From Acanthaster planci (Eukaryota; Echinodermata; Asteroidea; Valvatida; Acanthasteridae), in assembly GCF_001949145.1 (NCBI RefSeq), contig NW_019091480.1:966238-1030237 (forward strand): a DNA stretch of 64,000 nucleotides, read 5' to 3'. How positions within the stretch are numbered: the first letter of the stretch is position 1; the number at the start of each line of letters is the position of its first letter. Position numbers and translations under genes: made by a program. Positions 11,701 to 23,000 of the stretch are shown here, piece after piece. Under the pieces are notes generated by a model, which worked only from the letters and a program-made list of their open reading frames with translations, did no database searches and had not been told where the DNA came from.

Positions 11701-12882
11701 GGGGCTCCATCTTGACTTTCCATACATGATAAGATCCTGAATCATGCCAGGATAGCAGGGCACATTATCCCAGAAGAATGCACGTTTGGTGTTGTTTGTC
11801 TCGGGGTGACGAAGTCGTTCTTATATGTCGTTTTCTTGGGGTCGTAAGGGCGAAGATATCCCAATACTTCCAGGGTGTCGTCCTCAGGTATCTCAAGATG
11901 TCGTGATCCTGTTTGCGAGATCAGTGCATCAGGTGATAAACCTTGTCAAGATTATAGCACGTTAAAAACTTACTTTGCCTCCATGTTGTCCTGGGAATAT
12001 GTCACGATCTCTACGAGCCGGATGGCACTAACAGAACTCCGTTATCCGGTTAATTATTTATTAGGATTCGATACTTACAGGTTCAGTACGTTCCCCAGCA
12101 AACCCATGTACAGTTTATGCCCATGTCGACCATGGAAGCGCCCATGTCGGCCATGCAAGGACCGCAACATCAGCAGGCTGGTATCCAGTTGGCCACAACG
12201 ATGAACACTCAGCAGCAACCACAGCAGCAACCATTGCAGATGCAAGCAGCCATGCAAGGTGGGCCTGATTCAAGACAAATGATAAAAATCTCCAGCCGTA
12301 ACGCATGAAAATGTAATGATCATGAAAGCTGAAATGGATTGATAGCCGAACTTATAACGGCTGCTGATTGCCAACAGGAGCGTGACAGGCCCAGACATAG
12401 ATGGGTGGGGGTGTACAAGGGCAAAAACGGGCTAAAAATGAAATTGAAAGTGAAAAGAAAATGGAAAGGTTTGAAGATCCCCAGTTTGCTGGAATAATTC
12501 TCATTCTGATTCATGCTTTGGACCCCCCCCAGAAAAAATCCTATTGACGCTCAGGGTTCCACTGGATCTGTATACATGTAACACATTTTAGCGTAGCACA
12601 AGAAAATTATGTGGGCCATATATGATTAACGAAGTGACCTGCGATTAATCTCATCCACAACTCCACTTCTCGTAATTTCACCCAAATATAATATAACATT
12701 ATATTTTAATATTTTCAGTTTTTTTGTTAATACCTTTAATACTGTACGTTACAGGAGCCCCGTACGTGACCAATTACAGCGCAACCCCGACCCAGGAGAT
12801 GACAACCTCCCCCCAGGAGGTTGGAGGAGGACCTGTCGCAGTCGGGCTGCCTCACGACGACAAAGAGGGCCTTCTTCATTGA
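8516..12882 (+). CDS. Gene A: MS4A/CD20-like four-transmembrane protein (six coding exons)
   Basis: Joining 8516-8725, 9388-9450, 9841-9993, 10838-10966, 12081-12258 and 12755-12882 gives 286 aa; every junction is GT-AG and the phases (0,0,0,0,1) match genes B-D. Predicted helices are TM1 at about 31-54, TM2 at 65-82 (split across exons 1 and 2), TM3 at 92-117 and TM4 at 147-170. The TM3-TM4 loop (118-142) has CHPYP and a second Cys, as expected for a CD20-type disulfide loop. TM4 ends in CYGVCQCC. The Gln/Met-rich tail ends DDKEGLLH, with a D-x-x-x-L-L sorting signal. By family, the role would be a membrane protein that associates with receptors or vesicle traffic; the ligand is unknown. A is the most diverged copy. 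The ATG follows the acceptor at 8501-8503, so a noncoding exon lies upstream. Other tetraspan families such as MARVEL proteins are less likely. Confidence 0.75.
9388..9450 (+). CDS. Gene A coding exon 2 (TM2)
   Basis: A 63-base, 21-codon exon (FFLVTGILGLATRKQ onward) between TCATCAG and GTAAGA. It has the same length and phase as exon 2 of B, C and D. It carries the second half of TM2 and the basic inner loop. Confidence 0.8.
9841..9993 (+). CDS. Gene A coding exon 3 (TM3 and outer loop)
   Basis: A 51-codon exon after ttatttcag. TM3 is VIAFMVMSILSSIVAFQLM onward. The loop carries four tyrosines near two cysteines (YYYCHPYP and YYC). The donor is GTATAT, weaker than in the paralogues. Confidence 0.8.
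10397..10448 (+). repeat. SINE tail fragment in intron 3 of gene A
   Basis: The words tatacagtgtta, aatacacgtcgggcaggg and caaaa match the tail of the tRNA-derived element at 14690-15000 (tatacagtgttacaacac, cgttgggcacggcaaaa). Only the tail is recognised here. Confidence 0.45.
10838..10966 (+). CDS. Gene A coding exon 4 (TM4)
   Basis: A 43-codon exon between tgtgtgcag and GTGCGT, starting TLRQAIDALLGIVG and ending CCNPYTPVM. Length and phase match exon 4 of B-D, with conservative changes inside the helix. Confidence 0.8.
12081..12258 (+). CDS. Gene A coding exon 5 (Gln/Met-rich tail)
   Basis: It starts VQYVPQQTHVQFMPM after atacttacag and ends AAMQ in phase 1 before GTGGGC. It is rich in CAG/CAA and ATG codons. 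It is longer (59 codons plus one base) than the homologous exon of B-D (44-50 codons). Confidence 0.75.
12755..12882 (+). CDS. Gene A terminal coding exon 6
   Basis: After gttacag the frame reads GAPYVTNYSATPTQ and ends GLPHDDKEGLLH then TGA. It is much shorter than exon 6 of B-D, which carry an added Pro/Gln/Val-rich middle, but the acidic dileucine end is conserved. Confidence 0.75.
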
Positions 12883-12922
12883 GCTTAAAACTTGATCAGG
12901 CAAAATGGCATGTAACGATGAC

Positions 12923-12928
12923 ATTAAA
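12923..12928 (+). promoter_or_regulatory. ATTAAA polyadenylation signal candidate, gene A
   Basis: ATTAAA lies 41 bases after the stop codon of gene A. A canonical AATAAA at 13975-13980 would give a 1.1-kb 3' UTR instead. Transcript ends are needed to choose. Confidence 0.3.
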
Positions 12929-13581
12929 GCCTAAATCCGTGGGGACTATTTGAGCAGTCAAGAATCCACTATTGCGCCCGATACGACTAACTGCTGTTGT
13001 TGATAAACAAAGTTCAAAGCTTGCCGGGAATATTTTATATAAAACGAACGTTGATAAATACGATTTATTTGATAACGTGTTGAAGCGAACGTTTTTTTAA
13101 TAGAATGACTACAAATTGGGTAGTTAATTAAATATGATCCTTTCAAAAGTAACCGTTATCAATAGAAAACAGACGAAGGAAATGAGAAAATGCTCACTCT
13201 GGGATTCAATCCACAAACATTCTGAATCATTGCTCTAATCATTTCCGTTAATATCCACAACGCACCATTAACCAGACCGATCAATCTCCTTTTTCCCCGC
13301 CTTGTGGGCCAACGATCCAAATAATGATGGTGCAGCTGTTACATAATTAAGTATTTTTTCAAGATGTAAGTCAATATTGTAGTGTATTTCCACCATGCTT
13401 TAAACGGTGACATTTTACTTTCAAAGTCTGGTGTGGGTAGTCAGCTCAGGTGCTCAAGTGTGCGCTATTGAAACATTTCTTTGAATCCACATGCTGAAAA
13501 ATTGGATCCATTTATGCTGAAAAATTGTTTGTAACGCTTTTGTTATTTGCTTTTGACATTTTAGGCTGCACATCGTTCTAT

Positions 13582-13722
13582 GGCCTGTTTGTTTCGCACG
13601 GATCCAGATTGTGATCAGTGATCCGTCATTGGCTCACTGACTCCAGAAACCGGCTTATGGATAGCGCAAACCAGTTTTAAGATCACTGATCACGATCCAG
13701 GTCTGTTTGAAACAACCAGGCC
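13582..13722. mobile_element. MITE-like inverted-repeat element
   Basis: The left arm runs from GGCCTGTTTGTTTCG to GTGATCAGTGATC; the right arm starts GATCACTGATCACGATCC and ends GAAACAACCAGGCC. The arms are about 42 bp with few mismatches around a loop of about 57 bp. No coding capacity is present. A target duplication is not obvious, so the superfamily is left open. Confidence 0.6.
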
Positions 13723-14689
13723 CTTAGTCGCAAAGCATGTAAATGATAAATTTAGAAGAGAGAACTTTGATTTCGGCTTATGATGCACACTGTGTATTTT
13801 TGTTAAGGTCACTGCTCATGTGTTAGACATTTTACACATTTGTAATTATAGATTGAGAAGTTTACTCATACAGCCTGATTTTTAATAGTTTCCACTCTTA
13901 CTAAACCCTGTACATGGGGAATCAATTCAATGATTGTCATTATCACTTAAATTATGATTATTGGACTGTTTTTAAATAAATGTAATGGCTCCAGAAGTTT
14001 GGATCTTGGGTAACGAGAGAAAATTATAAGGCGTTTAAAAGATAGAATCGAAATGTAATTTGAACTATGCTAAGGATCGATTTTTAACTATGAGGAAAAT
14101 GCTGAGAACGACATTGAGTCCGTTTTTTCTCTCATGGGCTTTCTTTGACGGGAAGTTTTGAAAAAAGACAACCGAATTAACGTAAAACCAAAGAATTACT
14201 AGAACAGGAGCTGGATATTGCGGTGTGTTATGAACCGTGAACCTTCTCTCTTTTATAAACTCGTGCACAAGTGATTTTTGCGTGCCTGCTGGAATCTTTC
14301 TTTTTGTGGTTTTTTTATGCCTTTTTGTGATTGTGTAAGGCTGTTTATAGTACAACGACAGGGAGTCAGACCAGAAATGAGAGAGTAGCGTACTGGGGGA
14401 GGGGTCATGGAACAAGTTGACCACTCCCCCTCCCAATTGCCTTTTCTGCTCGTTAGAAACAATATAGTGCATGTACAGCTTTCTTTGGATATAGGTTGAG
14501 ATTATTTACGGACAAACAAAGAATTGCATGGACAATCGGTTAGAGAGGAAAATCTCCTTGTTACCCACCCTGGAATCAAAACCTTGCTTTGCTTTAGAAG
14601 AGATAGCACTGATCAGGCCATGTCTGGCTAATTACTTGACTTGAGCTAGCAATACCACACGCCCCTGTGAAAGCCGCCACTTATTGGCC

Positions 14690-15000
14690 TCCTGAGATCG
14701 TATGTGGTGTAGTGGTTATATGGTTTGCAGCTTCTGATCATAGGGTCGGGGGTTCGAATCCAGCTGGTGGCAAAATTTTGTGATCTTGGGAAGTTACTTT
14801 ACCCCTATGTTCCTTTCTCCACCCAGGAGTAAATGGATATAAGGCAGGTCGAGTGGTTAAGACGTCTTCACTATAGTAAGTACGGACGGTTCGAGTCTCA
14901 TCCGAGTACGCTTGTGGTTTTTTCACAAGCTTTCGCGGGAAATACCAAGTATACAGTGTTACAACACACGTTGGGCACGGCAAAATATCCGAAAAGCAAG
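14690..15000 (+). mobile_element. tRNA-derived SINE with a second tRNA-like segment
   Basis: An A box-like word (tggtgtagtggtta, from 14705) is followed by a B box (ggttcgaatcc, 14751-14761), then the SINE2-type body with cccaggagtaaatgg. A second tRNA-like unit follows: aggtcgagtggttaag (from 14846) and ggttcgagtc (14888-14897). The second unit lacks a good T stem and is not a functional tRNA. The tail recurs at 10397-10448. Confidence 0.6.
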
Positions 15001-15269
15001 TTAAACATGGATACTATGTCGGCTTGACTAATGTATGACGTCGGTCATGGAATGAGTTAGCCTAGAATATTGGCTTTTTGTCCGAGCTGTGTGCTTAACA
15101 TGATCTGTTGACGAGCTTATGATTCACCCACGGATGCTTAAATTGCCAGGAAATGCACTTGCATCGAAGAAAAATCGATGACTTTTAGCGTGAAGCAGGA
15201 ATGAACATCATTCTTGAAGTCATATTTATTGTGTCAAATGAATACAGCTCCTTTTTGTAATCTCAACAG

Positions 15270-15448
15270 GTTCAGTTCGTTCTCTAGCAAGTCAATATAC
15301 AGTTTGTATCCACGGCAACCATGCAAGCAGAGCCAAGACAGCGACAGCTGCAATGGGAAGAGCAGCTGACTGGTGTCAGGGTTTGTAACGATGAATCCAT
15401 AGCAGCAAACAGCGGAACAACCAGTACAAGGACCGATAGCCATGCAAG
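15270..15448 (+). pseudogene. Dead copy of gene A exon 5
   Basis: After tctcaacag the sequence follows gene A exon 5 (ttcagttcgtt, caatatacagtttgtatcc, ccatgcaag) and ends at the same donor context, gtgggtctg against gtgggcctg. The sixth codon is TAG, and several small indels break the frame. The flanking intron bases also match gene A for a short distance, so this is a genomic duplicate rather than a processed copy. No other exons of this copy were found nearby. Confidence 0.6.
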
Positions 15449-16854
15449 GTGGGTCTGCTCAAAGAGATCATTGCTATAGCCCTTCACGCAACATTAACGC
15501 AGATTTCGAATACGGCGCACTATCGTTGACGTATGGTTACCTTGGCAAGGAGTGGTCAGGTTGACAATCCATTGTCGATGGTAGCAGCTGACTCTGGATT
15601 GTAGTCAAGAACAGATTGGTCTTTTCTTTAAATAGAAACGGGGATATGAGTGTTCGTTCTATTTAGCTCTAAAATGATTACTACTATGACTTATTCATTT
15701 ACACATTTCCGAATTTGGCCAGGAAAACCTACACGGTCAACGTGGTTCCAAACATGGCAAACTAACTAGGCCTAGTATCAGGGAAATCGTTGTATCAGAA
15801 AGCGACCTATTCACACATACGTTATTTGCACTAAAAGCCCCAACGGGTGCCATGCTGTAAACACAAGCCAAACGGAAATTGCTGGCAACGTATTTGCGCA
15901 AGCGACAATGAAGAAGAAAAACGGGTCACTGAACACACTATACTGAGCAACACAGAATAGTAAGTTGAACGATAGGCCCATACACTGGTGGGAAAATAAC
16001 ATAGCCCTACTCCATCATAGTCGCACGTCAACCATTTCCCTTCAGATTTAACTGAGTCGTTTTTCAACAAATCGTTTCTCGAAACGAATACTTAATAATT
16101 AGTTACTCTTGGTCTGGGTGCTGAAACACGTTATTAATTTGTACTTTTGGATAATTTACCTATCCAGCTCGATCTTCCTCGTTCCAAAAACAGTTGATCG
16201 ACCAAGAGGAAGTCGATTGGGCATAGGCCCTACGTACGTGACTGCGTTTGGCTGCATTGGGCGGGAAGTAGACTGGTCCTCAGCCCCATCCGCAACATGC
16301 GGAACCCATTGTACCGGCACATTATACACAGCAGTATACGTGTTTTAGAGTATTTAGTTTTTACATCAGCATCCTGCTTGCTGTATTATGCTTCATCAAC
16401 AGCATTATGAACACCAATCGTCACTTACAACAGATTTCTAACATGGTGAGACCCACATAACTTACGACGGTTTAAAATGTTTTAGGATTAGCAAGGCTTT
16501 GATCCTCAGGGCCAATTAAGGCTTTAACCGCCAAGACTTAACCTCTCAAGGCTAGGGCCTAGGCTTTGACTCAAAAGCCTCAAGGCTATGACCAAATTAA
16601 AATTACTTCCGATGAACTTGGAAGCTAGTAGTCACATTATAATGAATTCTAACTTGAATTTATTAAATTTGAGGGGTCGTTACCTGCCTTCCACTCTCAG
16701 GGTCTTACTTTAAGGCTATCGACTTTTGACCTTTCCAGTTTAATACATTCTAGGTTCGAAATTTTGCTCTTCTGTAAACTGCTATAGCGCATTTTGACTC
16801 ATTGCTTCCTCGCTTGACACTCCGAACATTGTAAGCTCGAAGGACGATGTAAAG

Positions 16855-16987
16855 GGGACCAGGAACCAGTCTAGGTTGGAAGCTGCATACACGGGTGGTG
16901 GAAGGACTAAGCTAGCTACGTACGTAAAGACTGGCAAATGAAATTGTAAACGACTGCGAGAAATCATCACTCCCCTGTTCATCCAAG
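16855..16987 (+). promoter_or_regulatory. Candidate noncoding 5' exon, gene B
   Basis: The block opens gggaccaggaaccagtcta and ends catccaag before GTGAGTAAAATCACTG. The same block with the same donor is found 2.5-3.9 kb upstream of the ATG in C and D. Its donor would join the acceptor at 19851, nine bases before the ATG. The transcription start is not defined; a TATA-like taaagg precedes the block. Confidence 0.45.
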
Positions 16988-18985
16988 GTGAGTAAAATCA
17001 CTGTAAATTGGACACTGATACTGTGCAGGAATACCCTGGTTGTCGTGGTCACTTCATGCCTCAGTTACGGTATTGCCACGCGAAAATAAGGCATTTAAAA
17101 AGGATTTCATCATACATATTTTGTAGTGAATGAACCCAACTCTCCCGTGCGCTTCAATGAGATGTACATGTACAGTAGATGCACACATGTTGATGACGAT
17201 GGGGCGATGGTAGTGTGCCTGATGTGGGGTGCGGGTCCGTCGTCTCTCATGGCTGCCGGTAACCAGGATAAAGAAACTGGGACGGCCATATTAAAAGCTG
17301 AGAGGTCACTAATGGTAGCGTTGCAATGATATTTATCGTGCGCGTCTTGGCGAAAGTGAATTAGTCTGGCCATGGAAAGACGAGCGTACTGCTGCTGTGC
17401 TTTATCTCCCACGTGTTGCCTATTGTTGTATGTGTATGTAATCGAAGCACAGGCTGTTAAACCAGTTTTTCTTACAAAACTATATTTTGTAAGAGATATT
17501 TGAACCTATCGCTTAACAGAGGCATATGCTTCGATTACATACACTGGTTTGGAATACATGTGCATGTAGTTAATTTAATTGTTAAAATGGTCTGTGTGTT
17601 GAGAGAAATTTATTTTTTACTGTTGGTTTGTGATGTCTGTCTCTCAGTCTTGCTGTTGGAGTGTTTCTTTAAATTGAGTTGTCCATCATGTTGTTATGTG
17701 TCTCTATACAGATGCATCTTTTAGTTCTATTTTCTCTGTATGTATATGTAATTTTTCTGTCTGCCTGTCTTACGTCATCTTGTTTGTACGTGTTTGGTTT
17801 TTCTTGTTCGCTTGAAGTTCACTATTGGTCCGTCTGTATGGTTTTTATCTGCTGTCTTCAGTCTGTTGTTGATGTATGTTTGTCTTCCATAATAGGTGCC
17901 CTTTTCCCTCAATAGTTCAACGATTTTATAGGAATTAAGGTTTTTTTTTCAAATTTCAAATTCCAAATTACTTAAATTTTTCAACTTCACGCTGTGGGCA
18001 AGTAACTCTAAAGTAATACAGTAAGCTTCTTAACATTTCAGGAGCGTGGCTTATATATTTGGATGCAAGGGTTTTATCCTATTCCTTTCTCTCAAATTTT
18101 TGTCCTAAAGAAAATTGGGTTTTACTGTTTTCTTTCTTGAATGTTATTGTATCTGCTTGTGTGTACTTTTGCATTCCTTCTTGCTGAAATAAATAAGTAA
18201 ATAAATATGATATGTATACGCATATAAACCGACATGTCTGTGCTTTCGAACAGGCTTTGCGGACCTCTGGATCATGACACGTATTATGTATGCATATGGC
18301 CGTACGGTGGTCTGGTCACCGTCAGCACGGTGTACTTTGAAGTTTACTACAGCTTTTGCTGTACGTGTTATAGTAGGGGGTTGGTATTATATGCCGTGAA
18401 TACACGATCTTCTCTGTGTTGAGTAGCCCCATGGTCCTTTGCCGTAGTTTGTATGCGTATGGGCCAACTTACAAAAAATCTGTACCTCCACTAGTCACGG
18501 ACGGCAGGTGTATAATTATTACATGTCAGCTTTCTCTACACCCGTGGTTTACCGTAGTTCCTTGAAAGAATTCGAATAGACCGATCCAGTGACAATAATC
18601 AGGAGCCATTACTGCGGTATCTCCAAGTGCGCGATGGGTGCACCCATAAAAATAAATTCCCATAGACACAAATGATAAATCCTTATATTTCAAAATACAA
18701 CTCTTACAGATGTCTAAGTTGGACGGCAAAATAATGCTTGACATGTCCTCTTTCAGTTTTTTTTTTCAATTTGTTGTGATTTCACCGATGAATTTAGGAA
18801 ATCCTCAGCCAAAGCAGACCCCCCCGACTCGCCGCGATTTGCAAGAATGGAATGTCACTAGACAATTTGAGGAAATGTGGGATTAATTGGGGCATTTGTT
18901 GCCTCACAAAAAACAAGTACTTCGAATTAACACCGATACTTTACACACTCCCAAAGCTTTAACCCGGAGAAAATACCAAACCAAA

Positions 18986-19008
18986 AAAACAAACAAACAA
19001 ACAAAAAC
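18986..19008. repeat. AAAC microsatellite
   Basis: Short tandem aaac/caaa units lie in intron 1 of gene B, preceded by an A-rich run. Confidence 0.6.
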
Positions 19009-19217
19009 TGCCTTCGCAAAGAACTTTCGTTGACCGTTTACACTGATCTCTGCTATACCGTCAGTATAATAGAGACTACCCACTATGAACTGCGAAAAAG
19101 GCCTCTCCGTGGTAACCTCTTGGTGGCGCACATCATCGTGAAGCTCCCGCGTTTTGAAAGCGAAACTTATTCATCTAGGGAATCCAAGAATTAAAATAAA
19201 GGTAACAAACAAACTTA

Positions 19218-19283
19218 ATTACAGCTTAAGGTTATTTACAATAGTTTAAGATTACAGCTTAAGGTTATTTACAATAGTTTAAG
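19218..19283. repeat. 33-bp tandem duplication
   Basis: Two perfect copies of a 33-base unit (attacagcttaaggtta and on) sit side by side in intron 1 of gene B, 0.6 kb before the coding start. They are probably recent because they do not differ. Confidence 0.8.
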
Positions 19284-19860
19284 ATCTGTTTAAGCAATAT
19301 TAAAAAGACATTGAAGCTAGGAACCCCAAATAGAATACATTGAAAGGCCGGCTCGTGCTACTGGCAAATGTGTACGTAAGTGAAGCAAATTCAACATCAC
19401 GAAAAATTGTAGAAAATGTCGCCCCAAGTCAACTGTGCTAAACGTTTGCAAATTCGCAGCGCAAACATGCGTAGAAGATTTTGCTTGTGTGTTTGCTTTC
19501 ATGCCAACTATTACAAGGTATGCAAGGAACATGATCAAAACTGTCAAACGGTCAGCAAACATTGTGACATGTGAATAACGTCTGCACTGTACATATGTAA
19601 AAATTGGCAATTCATAAAATGTACATTTTCAATCCGAATTCCCCACCCCTATGATTTTCTTTGCAACCTGACTGATGTAAACCTGTAAATCAGCCGTATG
19701 CTGGGCTGAAGTTTGTAATGAGTTATATGTGAAAGTCGTCATAAGGGCTACGACAAAGTGCAACGTGATGAGAACCATTTTGTATCCATCCAGATACTTT
19801 GAGTGGCCTTGCTCTGTGGTTTAACCGTAATTGAGTAACCTTTTTCTCCAGCTGATCATC

Positions 19861-20085
19861 ATGACTCCGACCAGTCAGCCCGGTGTGATCACCCAGCAGC
19901 AGTCTGGCCAGCCCTTGAGAAATGGCCCTAGCCCCAACACATCCTATAAAAAGGTTCCCGGACTGATGGGATTATCGATAGTCCACATCGTGCTGGGGAG
20001 TCTGAGTACTCTCTTGGGGATCGTTGCGATAATAATTCGCTGCAGTTCTTCGTATGCTGGATGGGGAATCTGGAGTGGACTTGTG
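19861..20085 (+). CDS. Gene B coding exon 1 (N-terminus, TM1)
   Basis: 75 codons, MTPTSQPGVITQQQSG to WSGLV, then GTGAGT. The acceptor tttttctccag ends at 19851. The TM1 segment is nearly identical to C and D. Confidence 0.85.
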
Positions 20086-23000
20086 GTGAGTGGCGTCGAT
20101 TTCATTTTCCTTGCGTAAATTGAAGTTGAAAGGGGAAATGGAAATCAATCGATATTGCTTTGAAAGGGGATCTCGTAAGTTACTCTAAGGATTGAGCCCT
20201 GTACATTGCAGAAACTCCGTTGTGCGATCATTTTGATAGCACGACTATGTAAGAAATTATATCGATGTTATGTACATGTATGTCATTTTATTGCCACGGG
20301 ACGCATAATTCGTCCTGTAAAATACCTATTGTATTAAAATATTTTGCTTGGATATAAAGTTGCTTGGCATACCTGTATTTCAAATATGACCCATTTTAGT
20401 ACCGGTAGCAAAAGACTTGGATTTTTTCCCTTTCACGTACCACTGTAAATTGATTGGTCATGTACGTATACGTGTATTTAGCCTTATTGTTTTACTTATC
20501 ATTAGTAAATTCCAATCTCTCTAAAGATTTTTTCATCTACATGTAGCTTAATATTTCCAAAGAAAACCTCAATTTGAAAGAAAAAGAATTACACAAAGCT
20601 AAATAAGTTCGTTCAGCAGAATTACCTGCATTTGTTTCTGTTATCTGATTATTTTGTCTTATGTTTTCCTTTTATTCACGGAATGACCCATAATAATGTG
20701 CGGAAAAAAAGACAAAAGGAGCAAAATCCGTTGAACTAAATCCGTGAATTTACGGCTTTGTGTTTATGGACAGTCTATGTTTTTATAGAAATGACGATTC
20801 GACAATTCCGTTCCAAAAAGAAAAACGTATTAAAATAATTGTTTCTCCATTTTTATGGAAAATGGAACAGAAGATTGCTGGAGTTTTTTCTTTAATGATG
20901 GAAGAAATAGCAGTAATATATATCGTGTTCAGACTTTCATTGGATAGTGGTAAGCAGTTTAACTTTACAAAATGGAAAGTTTATGAACTATAACACAGGC
21001 AGAATATTCGTTGTAATACCCTTAGATAAAAGATACCTCTTTCCGATTGGTCCCTTGTCTCTTCAGTTCTTCCTCTTGACTGGAATTCTGGGTTTGGTAG
21101 CTGGGTATCAAAAGAACAACAGGTGCATGGTAAGATATGATTCTTTCCTTTCCACTGATAGCATTTCGAACCTTTTTAAGACAGCAATTAGGGATAATGT
21201 TGCAGCTTGCTTGCCTATCCACCTATATAAGCAGAAGCAACTCGTCGTTGGTTGGAAAGAGCCACGCTGGTAGGGAGTGTTCATTTTGTTGGTAGCGATG
21301 CGACGCGTAACACGTGCGTTTATGGCCGTTTGTGATCAAGTGCAGTTCCTACCAAAGGAGCTTACGTCGCCAGTGAAGTTACGCGCTCGATCTCTTGGTC
21401 CAACTCTGGACTCACTGCTGGCTAATGACAGCTTGGAATTTTGGAGTTCAAACTGTATTGGGTCATATGTATTCGGGCTTAATATTTGATATGGGAAGGA
21501 GCTTTCTCCTAAATCATTTCTGACTGGAAGCTCCGCGTCACTTGTAAACGAGAGACAGGCTGGTGGGAACTTGCATAGTGCACGCGCAACGCACGAACCA
21601 AGTTCAACAAAAATCCGTCTCGTCCACGTGCGGGTCTTCACGTCGTAATCAGAATACCAAACTGTACGCGAAATTTAGGTGGGAAAATGGGGATAAATCT
21701 CTTGCAGTTGCTAACATATGTACATGCTTGATGTACCATTTTGAGAGACTTGATTGAATGAATACACATCGTCGGTACTCCAGTTTTCATAATACGTGAC
21801 AAATGGAATTTCTATTCCATAAACAGGTTCTCTCAACGGAAATCTTCAAATGACTTTCTATTATTCTTGCAAAGTGGTAATACGCATTCAAAATTTCAAA
21901 TTATGACCAGTTCTAAACAATACTGTCTTTCTGCATTATTCTGGTAAAAAACCCGAAAGTACCTATAGATAAATGTAAATGCGTAACTTTTTTAGACGCA
22001 TCAGTGTATTAAATTCAGCCTTTCTTTTATTTTTAAATACCCCTAAGAAAGGTTTTCCCAAACATGATTTTTTCTAATGATTTGATAAGTATTTAACGTT
22101 TTAAATCATGATTTAAATTAATCAACGTTGTTCTCATTCCTTATAAATACTTCCTGTTATATTATAGCAAGGAAATCTGTGAAGTCTAGAGGACCTCTTA
22201 CTAATGACGTGCAACCGTTTTTAACATGCAGTTTGCATGGGGGGGAACAAACGTGGGCTGGGGTCTCCAAAGGAGGCCTCCTTCTTGATGCAATTTTGAA
22301 AAAAAATGAAAGGCGATTTTTCTTAATAGGCCTATATTTGATTTTCCTTTTAATTGAAGCCCCAGAATGTATCACATGAGCAGCAAAAACAAGCCGAGAT
22401 TTTTAAGTGCATTGAGATCGTTGGTACGGTGATATTGCAAGGCGCTGTACTTCCGAGATACCATCATTAGACGGCCCCACATACCCCCGGAATGGGAGCT
22501 TGTCGGCGGTATGAGCCCCAAGAGAGACCAAGAGAGGGCGCAATTTTCCCAGCAACGGTGGAAGTACACTTCACTGGTTCATGCATATAAACCGCTCTGA
22601 AATGCACACGTTAAGGGCGCGTCGCTACCAGCAAAATGAACACTTCCGACCGACCGATAAGGGGGTGTTTTTGCCCAAGGCAGATAGACTCTGTAATGAC
22701 TTGAAGTGCAGTCACTGTGCATGACATGACCACAACCCTCCTGTGCCTGAATTATGATGATTTGTCATTTTTGTTTTCGTTCCAGGTCATTGCAGTGATG
22801 GTGATGTCCATACTCACAGCAGTGGCAGCTTGCCAGTTGCTGATTGTCTATGGCATTGCGATCGCTTCTGACTCCCATTACTATTGTAACCCACATCCTG
22901 GACGGCCGTTTGGTGCTTCGTGTATTGTTGGACCGGTAAATGGGCATGATTCATTTCTAGCGACCCATCATAAAGGGGAACTTATGAAAACAACGTAAAT

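Larger units (their letters stand above)
12929..16854. other. Spacer between genes A and B
   Basis: This 3.9-kb stretch contains a 141-bp inverted-repeat element (13582-13722), a composite tRNA-derived SINE (14690-15000), a dead copy of exon 5 of gene A (15270-15448), and from about 16105 the 5' flank that recurs upstream of C and D. A run of degenerate caaggcttt-type words (about 16497-16600) is part of that flank. No intact coding exon was seen. Confidence 0.5.

Noticed and set aside
11496-11960. Minus-strand peptides in intron 4 of gene A
   Set aside because: Short open stretches in different frames with no recognised family and no splice logic.
14836-14910. Possible tRNA-Ser or tRNA-Leu gene
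   Set aside because: Box-like words are present, but the T stem does not pair and there is no clear acceptor stem; it is part of the composite SINE.
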